Below are positions 11,434 through 23,743 of a stretch of 64,000 bases of DNA, piece by piece. The first letter of the stretch is position 1. The number at the start of each line of letters is the position of its first letter. The translations under genes were made by a program, and so were the position numbers. Under the pieces are notes generated by a model. That model had not been told where the DNA came from and ran no database searches. It saw nothing but the letters and a program-made list of their open reading frames with translations. Source of the stretch: Heliocidaris erythrogramma (lineage: Eukaryota; Echinodermata; Echinoidea; Camarodonta; Echinometridae); NCBI GenBank assembly GCA_025617745.1, contig CM046863.1, positions 58,546,085 to 58,610,084 of the forward strand. The letters are read 5' to 3'.

Positions 11434-14400
11434 CTAATCATGGATTCCATCGATATAGCCTCTGTACACCATTGTAGGTGATGGATATTCTCGTCGTACC
11501 CGCAATACAATGCACGAGGGCACCACACGTCTGTTGCCTGCCCCCAAGCGTCCATGTTGCATGTACGTGTACTGTTTATATGCATAGTGTCTGTAGCTTT
11601 CGTTGGTACGTGGAATATCGCGGGGAAAGTTGTCCCTACTGGCTGCCATACAAGTAGCCAGGACATTGCCGTTCAGCACAACATCATGGAAATGCTGCTG
11701 TGTAGTCATACATTGTCTTAGCCTACAGCACTTATTCTCTATGTCAGTAGCCATTGGTCGACAATTACCACATCTACACCATGGCACAGCAACATGTTCA
11801 GCCGGGCTACCCGGATCAGGAGTTGGGGGAGCCTGAGTTGGATGATCAGAAGCAGATGAAGGACCTGGCGAAAGAGACAGATCTGGAGTAGGAATAGGCT
11901 GCGTTTCAGGGTGTTGCAGTAATGCTACAGCGTCAGTGTACACTTCAGGAAAGCGGGCCAGAAAACTGATGGTCACATGCTTCAGATCTTCTAGGGACAG
12001 CCCCTCCACAAACTTCTGTAAAAAAGGAGACAGTTAGATTAGATACGACTGGAAGATTTCTTCTTTCAATAAAGACTCAAATAACATTACAGTTTTTTAC
12101 ACCCATCCTTGCTCAAGTCCAACAAAGTAATGGGATACACAGCAATATAGCCTTAGACAATCATTAAATTTTATGAAAATTTGACTTGTAAAAGCAAGGT
12201 TGACTGTATTCATTCATAATGTATGTAAATTTGCATGTTTATTTATGGAAAATCTAAACCACAATTATCAGGAGTGGCACCAGGGTACTGGTTAGGGGGG
12301 CAAAACACAATGATGCAAGACAAACACACTGTTTTGTAACTACATGTAGTTTTTTTTTCTGTATGCCGCCTGCCTATACTATAAAGTAAAAAAAAGCAGG
12401 GGGAGGGTCACAAAAAGCTGATGAGCCAAAAAAAAATTGTCTTCTCTGAGCAGTCCAGTAAATACAGAAATATGAAAGTCATGGAGGGGGGGGGGGGGGG
12501 GGGTGTATCCCCCCCCCCCCCCTGGCACCCCCATTGATAATTATTAAAATATCATTACATGTAGGTAGTCATGGCACCCCCACTGATAATTATTATAATA
12601 TCATTACATGTAGGTCTAGAGTATGAAACGTGTTTGGATAATATTTTCAGAAAACTCTGGCATCATCAAAAAGAGGACTTTTCAGACACTGACACAGGAC
12701 AAAAAAAAGTGTCCAGGGGGTTGAGTTTCACGAATTTCGAGAGTCAAACCCTCATAAAAATTTCCACTTCAATTAATAACTAATAAATACCTATTTATAG
12801 TAATGACAACATCATCGAAGTAAAAAATTTAACCCCCTCCCAAATTACTGCAGCTAGTCCAAAACCGTGAAAACAATGGTAAATATAAATATTGTATTTC
12901 ACACTAGACTTTAGAAAGAAGATAATCCTCATTCGATATTGAGAAAATTAAATATCAAACAGGAAATCATTCATATGACATGTGGTATACAGAAATTTAT
13001 TGAAATTCATTGTACAGTGGAACCTTGTTATAAAAAGGTCGGATATATAACAAAACCCTAAATTCTTCTGGTCCCTCTTCTTTATATTTCTGTTTTTTTA
13101 ACCCTGATATAATGGGAAACCTTATATAACAAGGTAATTTCCATTGTCCCAAAGACCTCATTATAATGAGGTTCCACTGTATTAAATACAATTTATAAAT
13201 TATTTATTTTATGGTACATAATAGGTCTACATGGACATGTACATGTATGTACACAGAGTGATACAAATGTATTTTATAACGTTTTCATTTTGGTACCTTG
13301 ACTTCACTTGTATGCAGATCTGCCCTTTCATCTGGGTGTACTGGGACAGCTACTGTGGCAGCTCTCCTTGGGTTCTTTGCAACTGGTTCCACGTTATCTT
13401 CACTGGAACTGGAATCCTAGATACACATGTACATAAAAGATAAACTTTTCCTTAGCTCGAAAAAATATAAACAATTCACGTTCATAAGTGACCTTTCATT
13501 CTCATTATGCATACATCACATTTGCTGGCAGATTGTAGATTCAAGTGCTAATTGGTGAATTCAATTTGTCATTCTGATTTTTTTTTTGTCAGCACAAAAT
13601 ACTGTATACATCATTACATGTACTCTCTTGTACACATTCTACCATATCATCATTCTCGATAGCCTTCAGGCTCAACCTCAGGCTTTATCTGATCCCAGTG
13701 GGGGGGGGGGGGGGGGGGGGGGGGGGGTGATCCTATAGATCTGAGTCCTTCTCCCATACATGCCCATATGTATGCATGTATTATTGTACAAACCTGGAGG
13801 AATGCATAGTTGCATACCCCCCATCCCACCGACACCCCCCCCCCCCCCCCGGTAATCTACGCCCCTGTCTGAGCCTTTCAAAATAGCGGGCATGCATAAG
13901 ATGGTTATAAAAATCTTGAAACAGTGCATTGGTCCCATTCACGATGACATGAATTCATATTCAATTCTAAATGGTGTGGTTGGTATAGGTTTGGTTTATC
14001 TATTTTCTTCTCGATATTGACACCCCACCCTCCATGCAACCTCCAGTTTAAACTCCACAAGGAGATGTTGTGGAGGACTACCAATCCAAGATCCAATCAA
14101 CACAGGTACATATTGCACTTTACAGAGAATGCGCATTGCCTTCAATAGCCTACACGAAGTCACAGTGACGTTTGAGTATTAAATCTTTTTAAAAGCTACG
14201 ACGATGAAAGGCTTCAGATTTTTCACTCCGTATTTTTTCCTTCTCATTTTATGTAGACTTGCCAATTGTATATAAATTAGACAGTTTTTTGTTGAACTTG
14301 AGCGTTTCTGTATTACTGTACATACAGGAGAATTCGTAACCCACAACATTCACCTCAATGAAATGGAGTTTTTCTTGCTAGTAATAGTAATTTTTAAAAT

Positions 14401-14928
14401 GTTAGTATTGGCTTATTGCAAGAACAATCAACACTGTCTATAGAGTATAGGTCCACTTACCAAAATCCACGGCATAAAAATTAAAATGCCAGGCATAATA
14501 ATGGATTTTTGAAACTGAGTGAGTGTTGATTGTTCTTGTAAGAGCAAGAAACAATTAATTTCATTGAGATGAATGTTTTTACGGGGGCCGGGTCACTTAG
14601 TATTATTAATACTATACTAAGTAAGACAATATTTTAAAAAGTAATAGGCCTAATAATAGTAAATACAGGAAAAAAAAAAGATACGTACTGCAGAAGAATC
14701 AGGTTGGCGGTTGGTACATTGTTTTCGCTTGCCACAAGTACACATCCTTGTGCAAGTATTCCCAGCACTCTTGCATGGGCAGGTGTGCTTTCCAGTTTTA
14801 TACCAGCAAGACCCTGCACAAGAACATGTTGTGGGATCTGGTTCATAATTGTCATCAATGATACTCAAGTCCCCTGTTAAATTTGCAAGAAAACTATCGT
14901 CATCAAATCCACTGACATTCATTGTCAT
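11434..14928 (-). CDS. CXC-motif protein with P2X7-type C-terminal domain
   Basis: Three exons join in phase 0: 14928-14689, 13416-13297 and 12015-11434, giving about 313 residues. Exon 1 starts at ATG 14928 and has an acidic lead followed by a dense cysteine motif (about residues 35-73: CSCAGSC, CPCKSAGNTC, MCTCGKRKQCTN) like the CXC motif of Tesmin/TSO1 proteins. Exon 2 is a polar linker. Exon 3 has a short helical start, a Pro/Ser-rich stretch, then the ballast fold: WCRCGNCRPM, a CC pair, YRHYAYKQY, HGRLGAGNRRVVPSC and VRREYP. This order matches the zinc-binding cytoplasmic end of the P2X7 receptor, including WCxCGxC and LPSC. No P2X transmembrane or ligand-binding part is present, so it is not an ion channel. 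Free-standing ballast domains are known in invertebrates; their function is unclear. CXC motifs often bind DNA. The minus-strand donors (GTACGT, GTACCA) are acceptable. Confidence 0.8.
12264..12541. mobile_element. Small TIR element with long G and C runs
   Basis: Left end TTATCAGGAGTGGCACCAGGG pairs with a right end CCTGGCACCCCCATTGATAA. The right part carries adjoining runs of G and C. The last ~47 bp (ending in TTACATGTAGGT) are repeated immediately afterwards (about 12525-12615). It lies upstream in the last intron of the CXC/ballast gene. Confidence 0.45.
13015..13179. mobile_element. pogo-like MITE, copy D
   Basis: Best-preserved copy: CAGTGGAACCTTGTTATAA at the left, inverted as TTATAATGAGGTTCCACTG at the right, with TA at 13013-13014 and 13180-13181. 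About 165 bp, non-coding, within an intron of the CXC/ballast gene. Confidence 0.75.
13697..13870. repeat. Poly-G to poly-C bracketed segment
   Basis: A run of about 28 G (from 13700) and a run of about 15 C near 13840 bracket a short unique piece; the outer sequence ends ACGCCCCTG. It resembles the G/C-run elements elsewhere in the window but has no clean terminal repeat. Confidence 0.4.
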
Positions 14929-14939
14929 GACCGATAATG

Positions 14940-15720
14940 TTCTCAAGGTAAGGGTCTCCAGCTAGCGATGTCCCTTCGCGACAAGCAGATATCCAACTCC
15001 AGCCTAGCTAGCCCGGCCCGCCCCGGGCCAGCCGGCCGAGCAGCCGCGCATATGCGCAGCCGTACGTATGCGCATATGCGTGCATCATGCACGTACGTAC
15101 ATGTACGATGCATGCATGGAATACGTATTTTATACCAGCTACATTGGTTCGCGTGTTATACATACAACACGCATCGCACACGCGGGGCCGGAAAATCTTC
15201 GTGGAGACTCGTAAACAGTCATGGCTTTGCCCAGCGGGATTTTTTCAGGCATCGTAACGAGCGCCATCTGTTCTACTACGCCCCCCCTCCTTTAATGACC
15301 AAATTTTTGAGGGGAGATGTCTGCGCTCGCGGCGATCAGGAAATGTACACAATGACCTCCGATACCCCGTTTCGCCATAATTGACGGTAAATTACGGATT
15401 TCATTTTTTGAAATTACCTTTTCCAACATCGGTAAGTTGAATTTATTGTATTTCATGTATATGTTCTTGTCGGTTTTTGTAAATTAAATGCCGATTTTGA
15501 GTGAATGTTAGTGACTTTTGTGCAGTGGTATTTGAAAGTGTTGAGGTGTATGACTGCCTAGATTCTACACACGAAGTATAGTAATGACGCTTTGAGTGAA
15601 TTTGACTGCCTTTGCAATAGGAAATCATCTTATTGCGAACCAACCCCGCACGATATGTCCCCGGCCCCTTGGTCGCGGACGCCGCCGGGGATGCGGCCGG
15701 AGGCGTATACGTAGCTAGCT
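14940..15720. promoter_or_regulatory. CpG-rich region at the 5' end of the CXC/ballast gene
   Basis: GC- and CpG-rich blocks (about 14995-15120 and 15640-15705) stand out from AT-rich surroundings and lie just upstream of the minus-strand start codon at 14928. Palindromic pieces such as GCGCATATGCG and CGTACGTACATG recur. No TATA box can be assigned. A promoter role is inferred from position and composition only. Confidence 0.4.
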
Positions 15721-16738
15721 AGCTATCATACGTTCGGATTACAATCAATTTATATTTGAATTTTCACTTTAGTTTCAGGTTATACGAGTGTATTATACTT
15801 ACAAGTCAAGTCAAGAAATAATATTTATGGTCAATATCAAAGCACAACAAGGTCATTTCTGCGCATTATATGTGTGTTTTGGGGCAATTAATACACATCA
15901 AGTTTGGGGAAATAGTGGTGGGCGGGAGACTGATTTTCAGCCAGAGTGCCGGCGGAAAACGTGAGTGGTGGGCGGGCCCGCCCACCGCCGCCCACCGTAG
16001 CTACATCCCTGATAGGGACAGAAAGACAGATAGACTATGAGAGAAACAGACAGAGAATTCCTACAACATTAAGTTTATCAACAGTAGTTACATCTTCGGT
16101 ATATTCGGGGGGGGGGAGAAAAATAAACAGCCGGAAACTGAGTAGTAATTTCATCATCATTCAAAGCAAAACAATCTTTAGATCCTAGTTCATGAGATGA
16201 TGGTAGGGGAAAGGGGGAAAGGGAGTTATGGGGGCACCCCTGCCACCTATTGGTATCGTTACGGATGACATCATTCTATTCAGACGATCCACCCGAAATA
16301 CGATAGAATACAAACAGCACAATCCTGTGTATTAAAATTTCCAATATTTGAGCAAAAATCACCTCATATTCGGGCAGCGATGTAGTCTATGTGTGATTTT
16401 TCCCCCTATCAATGCACACCTTTTAAAGTATGTACCACCAAGGAGTTTTGTGATAACTCATTGGCACCACCAATGGCTGCCATTAAAGAAGAAAAGTAAC
16501 AAAATTATTAAAGTAAAGTTGATAAAAGTTTATTATTAGGATAAAACAGTTCTGATGTAATCATGCCCGGACGCCCACTTGTACATAACACTCTTTACAG
16601 CTTTCCATTTTTCGTTGGCATTGCACAAAGACACTTCGAGGGTTTTTCTCTCTTTTTTCATCTACAACTGTAAATTGTAAACTGTTCATGTTAATTCAAC
16701 CCTTACTGTACTGGGCTATTTTCGAGCTTCTCTTTACG
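15721..16738. other. Non-coding, no gene recognised
   Basis: No supported exon or RNA gene. A palindromic GC block (GGGCGGGCCCGCCCACC, about 15970) followed by GTAGCTACATCCCTG near 15998 looks like the end of a DNA element, but no partner end was found. Confidence 0.4.
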
Positions 16739-17701
16739 GGGGGGGGGGGGGGGGGGGGTGGGGTGGAGCATTACAATAAAACAGGCAAACAATAAAAATC
16801 GAGGTAATTATTTTCCCGACCCACGGACTACAATTGCCAGATGGGAGAGGTATGCGGCTGACAGTACAAACATATAAGAAGCTGACAAAAATGTCCATCA
16901 GGAAGGGGGTGTAGCGCTCCCCTACAAGAAAAAAAACACACCAACATGCCCTTTGACCAAGCTTTATTGCCTCTAAATTGCTCTGGATGTAGAGAAAAGG
17001 CTTTTTTTTATATTCCAACCTTAATAATACCTCAAAACATTAAATTTAATTCTGGTCAAATTTACAAGATACAATTATGAGTATGGGGTGAAATTATATG
17101 ACATTACCATTTCATCCATAAGTTATCAAATTGTGAAAATTGTATGCTTTCTGAAAACCAGACAAGACATCTTGAGAGGATTTTGTAAACTCAATTTGAG
17201 AAGGCAAAAAGTAGCTTCCTACATAAATAACTTGCAAGATCTTCTAGTATGCTTTGTCAAGACGGTGAAAATGGACAATGGGTGTGTTAACAAAACGTTG
17301 AAAATATTTCGCAACTACTTTTGAGAGAGCAATGCAATTTTCACAATTTAAGAACTTATTACTGCAATTATCGTTTGGCACGAAATTGCACATTAGGAAA
17401 GTGAAAATACTCAAAATTGAACTACAAACATGTAAGCTTGACTTGAATTGAATAAAGAACATTTGACGTATTAAGGTTGGAATGTAAAATAAGAAGTCTT
17501 TTCTCAACATCCAGATAGTTTTGGGGTAGTAGGCTTGGTCAAAGGGCACTTTGATGGTGTTTTTTTTTTTTTCAGGGGAGTGTTACACCCTCTTCGCGAT
17601 GGATTTTGGGGTCAGTTTTATACCTTGTTTAATGTACAGTGTACAACCTTTAATACTGACAAATTTCGGTAAAAATCCCCCCCCCCCCCCCCCCCCCCCC
17701 T
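16739..17701. mobile_element. Foldback element with ~250-bp inverted arms
   Basis: The left arm (about 16759-17035) and right arm (about 17470-17680) are inverted copies. Shared phrases are GCTTGGTCAAAGGGCA, AAGGTTGGAAT, GGGGAG followed by TACACCC, and TTTTCTC with ACATCCAGA. The outer left edge is a poly-G run and the outer right edge a poly-C run, so the symmetry includes the homopolymers. The arms are diverged by perhaps a quarter. The spacer has no credible gene. Confidence 0.6.
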
Positions 17702-18632
17702 CCGCAATCTTTCCTCCACCGGGTGAATTTGTATGTTGGCTGAAGTGAAAAACAATAATTCTGTTTTAATGAAATCAATTTGAAATAGGATGGTAGGATT
17801 TTTGGATGATATCAATATCGATACATATAAAGGCTATACAGACCAAATGATGAATACATGTAGATTAAAATATTACATTATTAACGTCCGCATCACAAAA
17901 ATGTAAACGGTCTGGTCAGTCTACATAATAACATTATGTAGACTATATATGCAACACGATAGCAAAGTCTGTAAAAAAAACTTGAGACAATTTCAGACTT
18001 TTGCAACACCAATTTAAATGTTCTAATGTTAAACATTACAATCTTTTAAACAATTAGCTCTCAATTAACATTCGATGTTATAAATAAGAGCATTTTGTGT
18101 TGCTTCTAAACGAGAATAAGCGCCTTTAACATCCGGAAATACATGTATGCAATGTGCGTGTTTTAAACATTGTCAGAATTATCATCATCTTTATCATGAT
18201 CTCAGTAATTCGAATAGGTTTCTTTCCATATCTCTGTATAAATGCAATTATCCTCTTTTCTTTCTTACATAAATTAGCAAAAGTTTATGATTTCAAAATC
18301 CCCTACTCAAAATCTGCGGCAGTCATTAATTCTACATAGCAGGGGTTGTGGAGCATTTTCTTTAAAGAGGAGAGCTGGGCGTGGAGCAATTCTGCAGTAT
18401 TCTTCAACTCTACTCCAAAACGTCAATGCATTTTCTTCCTCGTCTCTACTAATCACTAGCACAAAACTTTACTTTTTTAAAATATATATTCGCCAACGTC
18501 AGTTTGATGTTTCTGACCACCTGGTTATAGTTTAATAGTCTAGAACAAAATCTACTATACGGCTTAACATTTAGAATAAAATATCGAGATACCTTCAATG
18601 CGGCGTCTATTCTTCAGTTGATGAAAAAACAA
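17702..18632. other. Non-coding, no gene recognised
   Basis: AT-rich, no coding exon or RNA gene supported, and no repeat family recognised apart from the edge of the neighbouring foldback element. Confidence 0.4.
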
Positions 18633-19942
18633 GAGCCCCAGGGGGCACGACGCTCACATGAGGTGGATCAATTCACATCTGGTGAATGTTCTCTGTAGCA
18701 CCACCAGGAGATATGTTAGAAATTGAAACAACTAGGAGGATGTACATGCGATGATTTCATGAACAACTTTCATTCTTCATCTATAGCTCTGGTATACACA
18801 ATACCAAGTCTGAGCTTCCTACCAAGTTCGGTTAAATTCCAATCATGGGTTTTGGAGAAGAAGCTGAAAATGTAAAAAGTTTATGGATGGTAGACAACTC
18901 CCCCCACCCCCCCCCCCCCCCTCCAGTATGTTACCCCCACAGACCCCTTTAGGGCCACCAGAAAAAATTAATGAACAACTTTCATTTTTCGTCTACAGAG
19001 GTATCTCCATACACAATTTACCAAGTCTGAGCTATTCCTGGTTCTGGAGAAGATGTTTGAAATTTACATAGCTTTTACAATTGGGGGCCCTCCCCATGTA
19101 CCATTTTAGCAACTTTGGATCCCTACCCCTAAGGATGATTCCTTGGTTTGGTTGAATTCCGATCATGTGTTTTGGAGAAGATCAGAATGTACATTTTGCC
19201 TGGCAGCGCCCCCCCCCCCCCCCTCCAGTATGTTACCCCCACAGGGCCCCTATAGGGCCACTCAGAGAAATTTCATGAACAACATACATTCTTCATCTAT
19301 AGAGGTATCTCCATACACAATACCAAGTCTGAGCTATGCCTGGTTCTGGAGAAAAAGATGTTTTGAATTTACATAGCTTTTACAATTGGGGGCCTCCCCC
19401 TGGGCCCCTTGGGCCCCCCTGGGCCCCCTGGGGTTCACATGTACCATTTTAGCAACTTTGGGTCCCCTACCCTGATTCCTACCAAGTTTGGTTGAATTCC
19501 AATCATGTGTTTTGGAGAAGAAGATCAGAATGTATATTTTGCCTGGCAGCGCCCCCCCCCTCCAGTATGTTACCCCCACAGGGCCCCTATAGGGCCACTC
19601 AGAGAAATTTCATGAACAACATTCACTCTTCATCTATAGAGGTATCTCCATACACAATACCATGTCTGAGCTACGCCAGGTTCTGGAGAAAAAGATTTTT
19701 GAATTTACATAGCTTTTACAATTGGGGGCCCTCCCCCTGGGCCCCCTTGGGCCCCCCTGGGGTTCACATGTACCATTTTAGCAACTTTGGGTCCCCTACC
19801 CCTGATTCCTACCAAGTTTGGTTGAATTCCGATCATGGGTTTTGGCGAAGAAGATGAAAATGTAAAATTTAACGGACGACGGACGCCGGACAAATTTCCA
19901 TCGCAATAGCTCACTCGAGCCTTAGGCTCAGGCGAGCTAAAA
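18633..19942. repeat. Dispersed repeat with internal ~330-bp tandem units
   Basis: Begins ACAAGAGCCCCAGGGGGCAC and ends with the hairpin-forming CTCACTCGAGCC / GGCTCAGGCGAGC then TAAAA. A shorter copy with the same ends lies at 33293-33748. Inside, a unit of about 324-340 bp recurs (starts near 18822, 19146, 19486, 19812), each with the phrases CTCCAGTATGTTACCCCCAC and TATCTCCATACACAAT and a C-run. The 3' hairpin followed by CTAA is reminiscent of Helitrons, but the 5' end does not fit, so the class is left open. Confidence 0.55.
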
Positions 19943-22649
19943 AGCGAGAGTTTGATTAAAAATGCCTATCAATGTTGATATGCAACGGACAGTTTATATT
20001 ATGGGCATGATTGTTAAAACACAACAATGTCAACGCTATACACCTACGTTTAGTGTGCTTCCTTTTCACTTCTTGGAAACAGTCCCTTTTTATTTTTTAT
20101 TTTTATGTTTTTATATCATTTAAGTACAAGAACAATCTGCTTTCTTAGTAGGCCTACATCTATCTTCATTGAATCATGATTTTAGGTTATCAGTTGTGAA
20201 TGTAACACGTGGATACTGGAAATGTTCAATCATATTTTTGCATATGGCGTTGCTTCCGCAAATTTCGCTCTCACAGGGCATGAAATCAACATCGCTGATC
20301 AACAGCGCTGATCAACAGTGCTGATCTACAGTGTCTAGATCTATATCATGCACTTCTCTTTCCTTTATCGTTTTCTAATCTCAGAGCGTCAGGCGAATGA
20401 CCTTTAAAAGTGACCTATATTTTCTTTGAAGCCATATTAAAAGAGCTTGAATAATGTACTGTACTCGGGGATTATGTTTTAGTTAGATCGTTCACATGTA
20501 GACTAGAATAACATTGCGCTTACAAAAGAAATCGTGGAAACATAAATAATAATAATGATAATGTGTATGATGACGGCGATGATAAGAATAATAATAACAC
20601 TACTACTACTACTACTACTACTTATATTAATATTGGTTTTCCCGGCCACTTTAATCATTTGGTCATTCACATTCATATTTCGTGCATTCAACATAACTTA
20701 AATGTCGACCAAGAAAGAATTGTTCAAAGTAAGAATCCGGGCCGAGCATTCAAATTAAACAAAAGGAAAACAAATTCACGTAATGTGAATTCAACTTGTA
20801 AATGCGAGCATTTTCATATTAGATCTGCGCATTCAAGTTAACACAGTAAACCTATTATTAAAGGAACGTGTTAACTTGCATGCACTGATCTCAAAAGACC
20901 GGCATGCACGAATTTGTAAACTGAATGTATGTTTGGTTGACTCGTTGAATTTGAATGTTTGCATTCTTAATTTGAATTACAGAATTCGTCCAAGAGCGAC
21001 ATTTGCGTTAATTTGAATTATAAATTTAAATGACCAAATGATTGCACTGAACGGAAAACCTATAATGGTAATGATAATGATAATAATAATAACAATAAAA
21101 TAAAATTAAAATTATTATAATAGATCTAATTATAGTAACCTAAATGTAAGTTTATTTTGATCAATTTACATTCAGATTATACTAATACTAATGCACATTG
21201 AAATAAGAATATAACAATACGGAGAAATAATTTATTTTTGTAATAAATAAAAATCAACATAAAACTAGGCTGCACCCATCGCAATAGCTCACTCGAGCCT
21301 TAGGCTCAGGTGAGCTAAAAAGCGAGAGTTTGATTAAAAATGCCTATCAATGCTGATATGCAACGGACAGTTTATATTATGGGCATGATTGTTAAAACAC
21401 AACAATGTCAACGCTATACACCTACGTTTAGTGTGCTTCCTTTTCACTTCTTGGAAACAGTCCCTTTTTATTTTTTATTTTTATGTTTTTATATCATTTA
21501 AGTACAAGAACAATCTGCTTTCTTAGTAGGCTTACATCTATCTTCATTGAATCATGATTTTAGGTTATCAGTTGTGAATGTAACACATGGATACTGGAAA
21601 TGTTCAATCATATTTTTGCATATGGCGTTGCTTCCGCAAATTTCGCTCTCACAGGGCATGAAATCAACATCGCTGATCAACAGCGCTGATCAACAGTGCT
21701 GATCTACAGTGTCTAGATCTATATCATGCACTTCTCTTTCCTTTATCGTTTTCTAATCTCAGAGCGTCAGGCGAATGACCTTTAAAAGTGACCTATATTT
21801 TCTTTGAAGCCATATTAAAAGAGCTTGAATAATGTACTGTACTCGGGGATTATGTTTTAGTTAGATCGTTCACATGTAGACTAGAATAACATTGCGCTTA
21901 CAAAAGAAATCGTGGAAACATAAATAATAATAATGATAATGTGTATGATGACGGCGATGATAAGAATAATAATAACACTACTACTACTACTACTACTACT
22001 TATATTAATATTGGTTTTCCCGGCCACTTTAATCATTTGGTCATTCACATTCATATTTCGTGCATTCAACATAACTTAAATGTCGACCAAGAAAGAATTG
22101 TTCAAAGTAAGAATCCGGACCGAGCATTCAAATTAAACAAAAGGAAAACAAATTCACATAATGTGAATTCAACTTGTAAATGCGAGCACTTTCATATTAG
22201 ATCTGCGCATTCAAGTTAACACAGTAAACCGAACGTGTTAACTTGCATGCACTGATCTCAAAAGACCGGCATGCACGAATTTGTAAACTGAATGTATGTT
22301 TGGTTGACTCGTTGAATTTGAATGTTTGCATTCTTAATTTGAATTACAGAATTCGTCCAAGAGCGACATTTGCGTTAATTTGAATTATAAATTTAAATGA
22401 CCAAATGATTGCACTGAACGGAAAACCTATAATGGTAATGATAATGATAATAATAATAACAATAAAATAAAATTAAAATTATTATAATAGATCTAATTAT
22501 AGTAACCTAAATGTAAGTTTATTTTGATCAATTTACATTCAGATTATACTAATACTAATGCACATTGAAATAAGAATATAACAATACGGAGAAATAATTT
22601 ATTTTTGTAATAAATAAAAATCAACATAAAACTAGGCTGCACCCACGTC
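19899..22649. repeat. Recent 1.4-kb direct tandem duplication
   Basis: Copy 1 (19899-21275) and copy 2 (21276-22649) match base for base over long stretches. By eye I see about seven substitutions and one ~11-bp gap (near 20853 in copy 1). Each copy begins with the hairpin end of the dispersed repeat (CGCAATAGCTCACTCGAGCC) and ends at GGCTGCACCCA. No gene is evident; an ACT-repeat tract produces spurious poly-Thr and poly-Ser frames. Copy 2 ends about 110 bp from the last visible LRR exon. Confidence 0.85.
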
Positions 22650-22762
22650 TAAACTATTCATCCCTTTATGCATTCATACTATTACGCGTTAGTACTACAG
22701 AAAAACGGAATAGAATCATCTCATACAATCTATTTTATATTATGAGTTGAACAATAACTTAC

Positions 22763-23743
22763 CGTACGTCTTTCATCGTCTTCACATGTCTACAGCACTC
22801 GACGAGGTAAACCAAGTCTTCCTCGTCTGTGCAGTTCACGATCGACACACTCAGCCACTGTAGGTTGTTGGTTTGTTCTCTGATCAGAAGACCCAGTCCT
22901 CTCATCGTCTCTCCCGATACATTCGTCTTCTCTAATGGGAGTAAGTCCGATGCTATAAGGTGGATGTCTATGAGCTGCTGTGCCCCGTCAGACGAAGACA
23001 AGCCGTGATGTGAGGTATGTCTCTCTCTGCATCATCGATAATGATATCGATCTCTTTCAAGCCAGGTAGCGATGAGAGCAGACCTTCGTAGCTTTGTGAC
23101 GTCACTCTCTTGGCTGTCAGCTCTGTGACGGATGGAAGCTCAGGAGGAGATGGAGGGAAACTGAGAGAGGAGTCTGAGATAGTAAGCTCGGACAGTGAGG
23201 TGAAGGATCTGAGGCAGGGCCACAACCTGATGGTCATCTCAGCAGATAGATGGCAGTCCTTAATCGTTAACATAGGGATCTGTAATGAATTACAAGAAAA
23301 TGAATGTGTCAATTTTACATCATATTCAATCTAGGGAGTTACATACAATCTCTTGCTTTCACTATCATGGACAAAACATACGCTTTACAACAACTAGATC
23401 GTATTATTTTTTTAAAAGTCATTTTGTATGAATTATTATTGTTTTATTTATTTTATTTTATTTATTTATTTATTATTTATTTTTTTTTTTGGGGGGGGAG
23501 GGGTAACTTAATAGCCATTCAAAAGAAATTTACTGACGTCTTTTGGAAATTGCCATTTAATTGTAGTATGAATTAGGCCATTTGCACAATGCAATAAATA
23601 AGGAAGAAATATAATTTATTTTGCTGTAACTTTCATAAGGCGGAATGTATAAATTGCTTTTGTTGAACATTTCTAAACAATGAGGCCTATCAGGCCTACT
23701 TACATTTGATACGCGTCTGTCCGAGTTCAGCGATCCAGAAAAC
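22763..23743 (-). CDS. LRR module 10 (frame-shifted), last one visible
   Basis: Leader exon 23743-23704 (40 bp, FSGSLNSDRRVSN) and LRR exon 23279-22763. The start (IPMLTIKDCHLSAEM) and the middle (LTISDSSLSF, LPGLKEIDIIIDD) match module 9. Compared with modules 8 and 9, the region after LTG at about 22995 carries two extra bases, which changes frame and brings a TAG at 22968; the sequence beyond (IRLL-type segment GLGLLIREQTNN) is open in another frame. The exon is 517 bp (3n+1), while intact modules are 3n+2. The donor CG/GTAAGT at 22763 is intact. Either the protein ends here or the module is decayed. Confidence 0.65.

Noticed and set aside
14968-15384. 138-codon open frame on the + strand
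   Set aside because: It lies in the CpG-rich block at the 5' end of the minus-strand gene; its Arg/Ala-rich content follows base composition and palindromes.
18633-19942. Helitron
   Set aside because: The 3' hairpin followed by CTAA is suggestive, but the 5' end does not begin with TC and no Rep/helicase coding is present, so the class was left open.
20503-20841. Poly-Ser and poly-Thr frames
   Set aside because: They come from an ACT microsatellite within the 1.4-kb tandem duplication.
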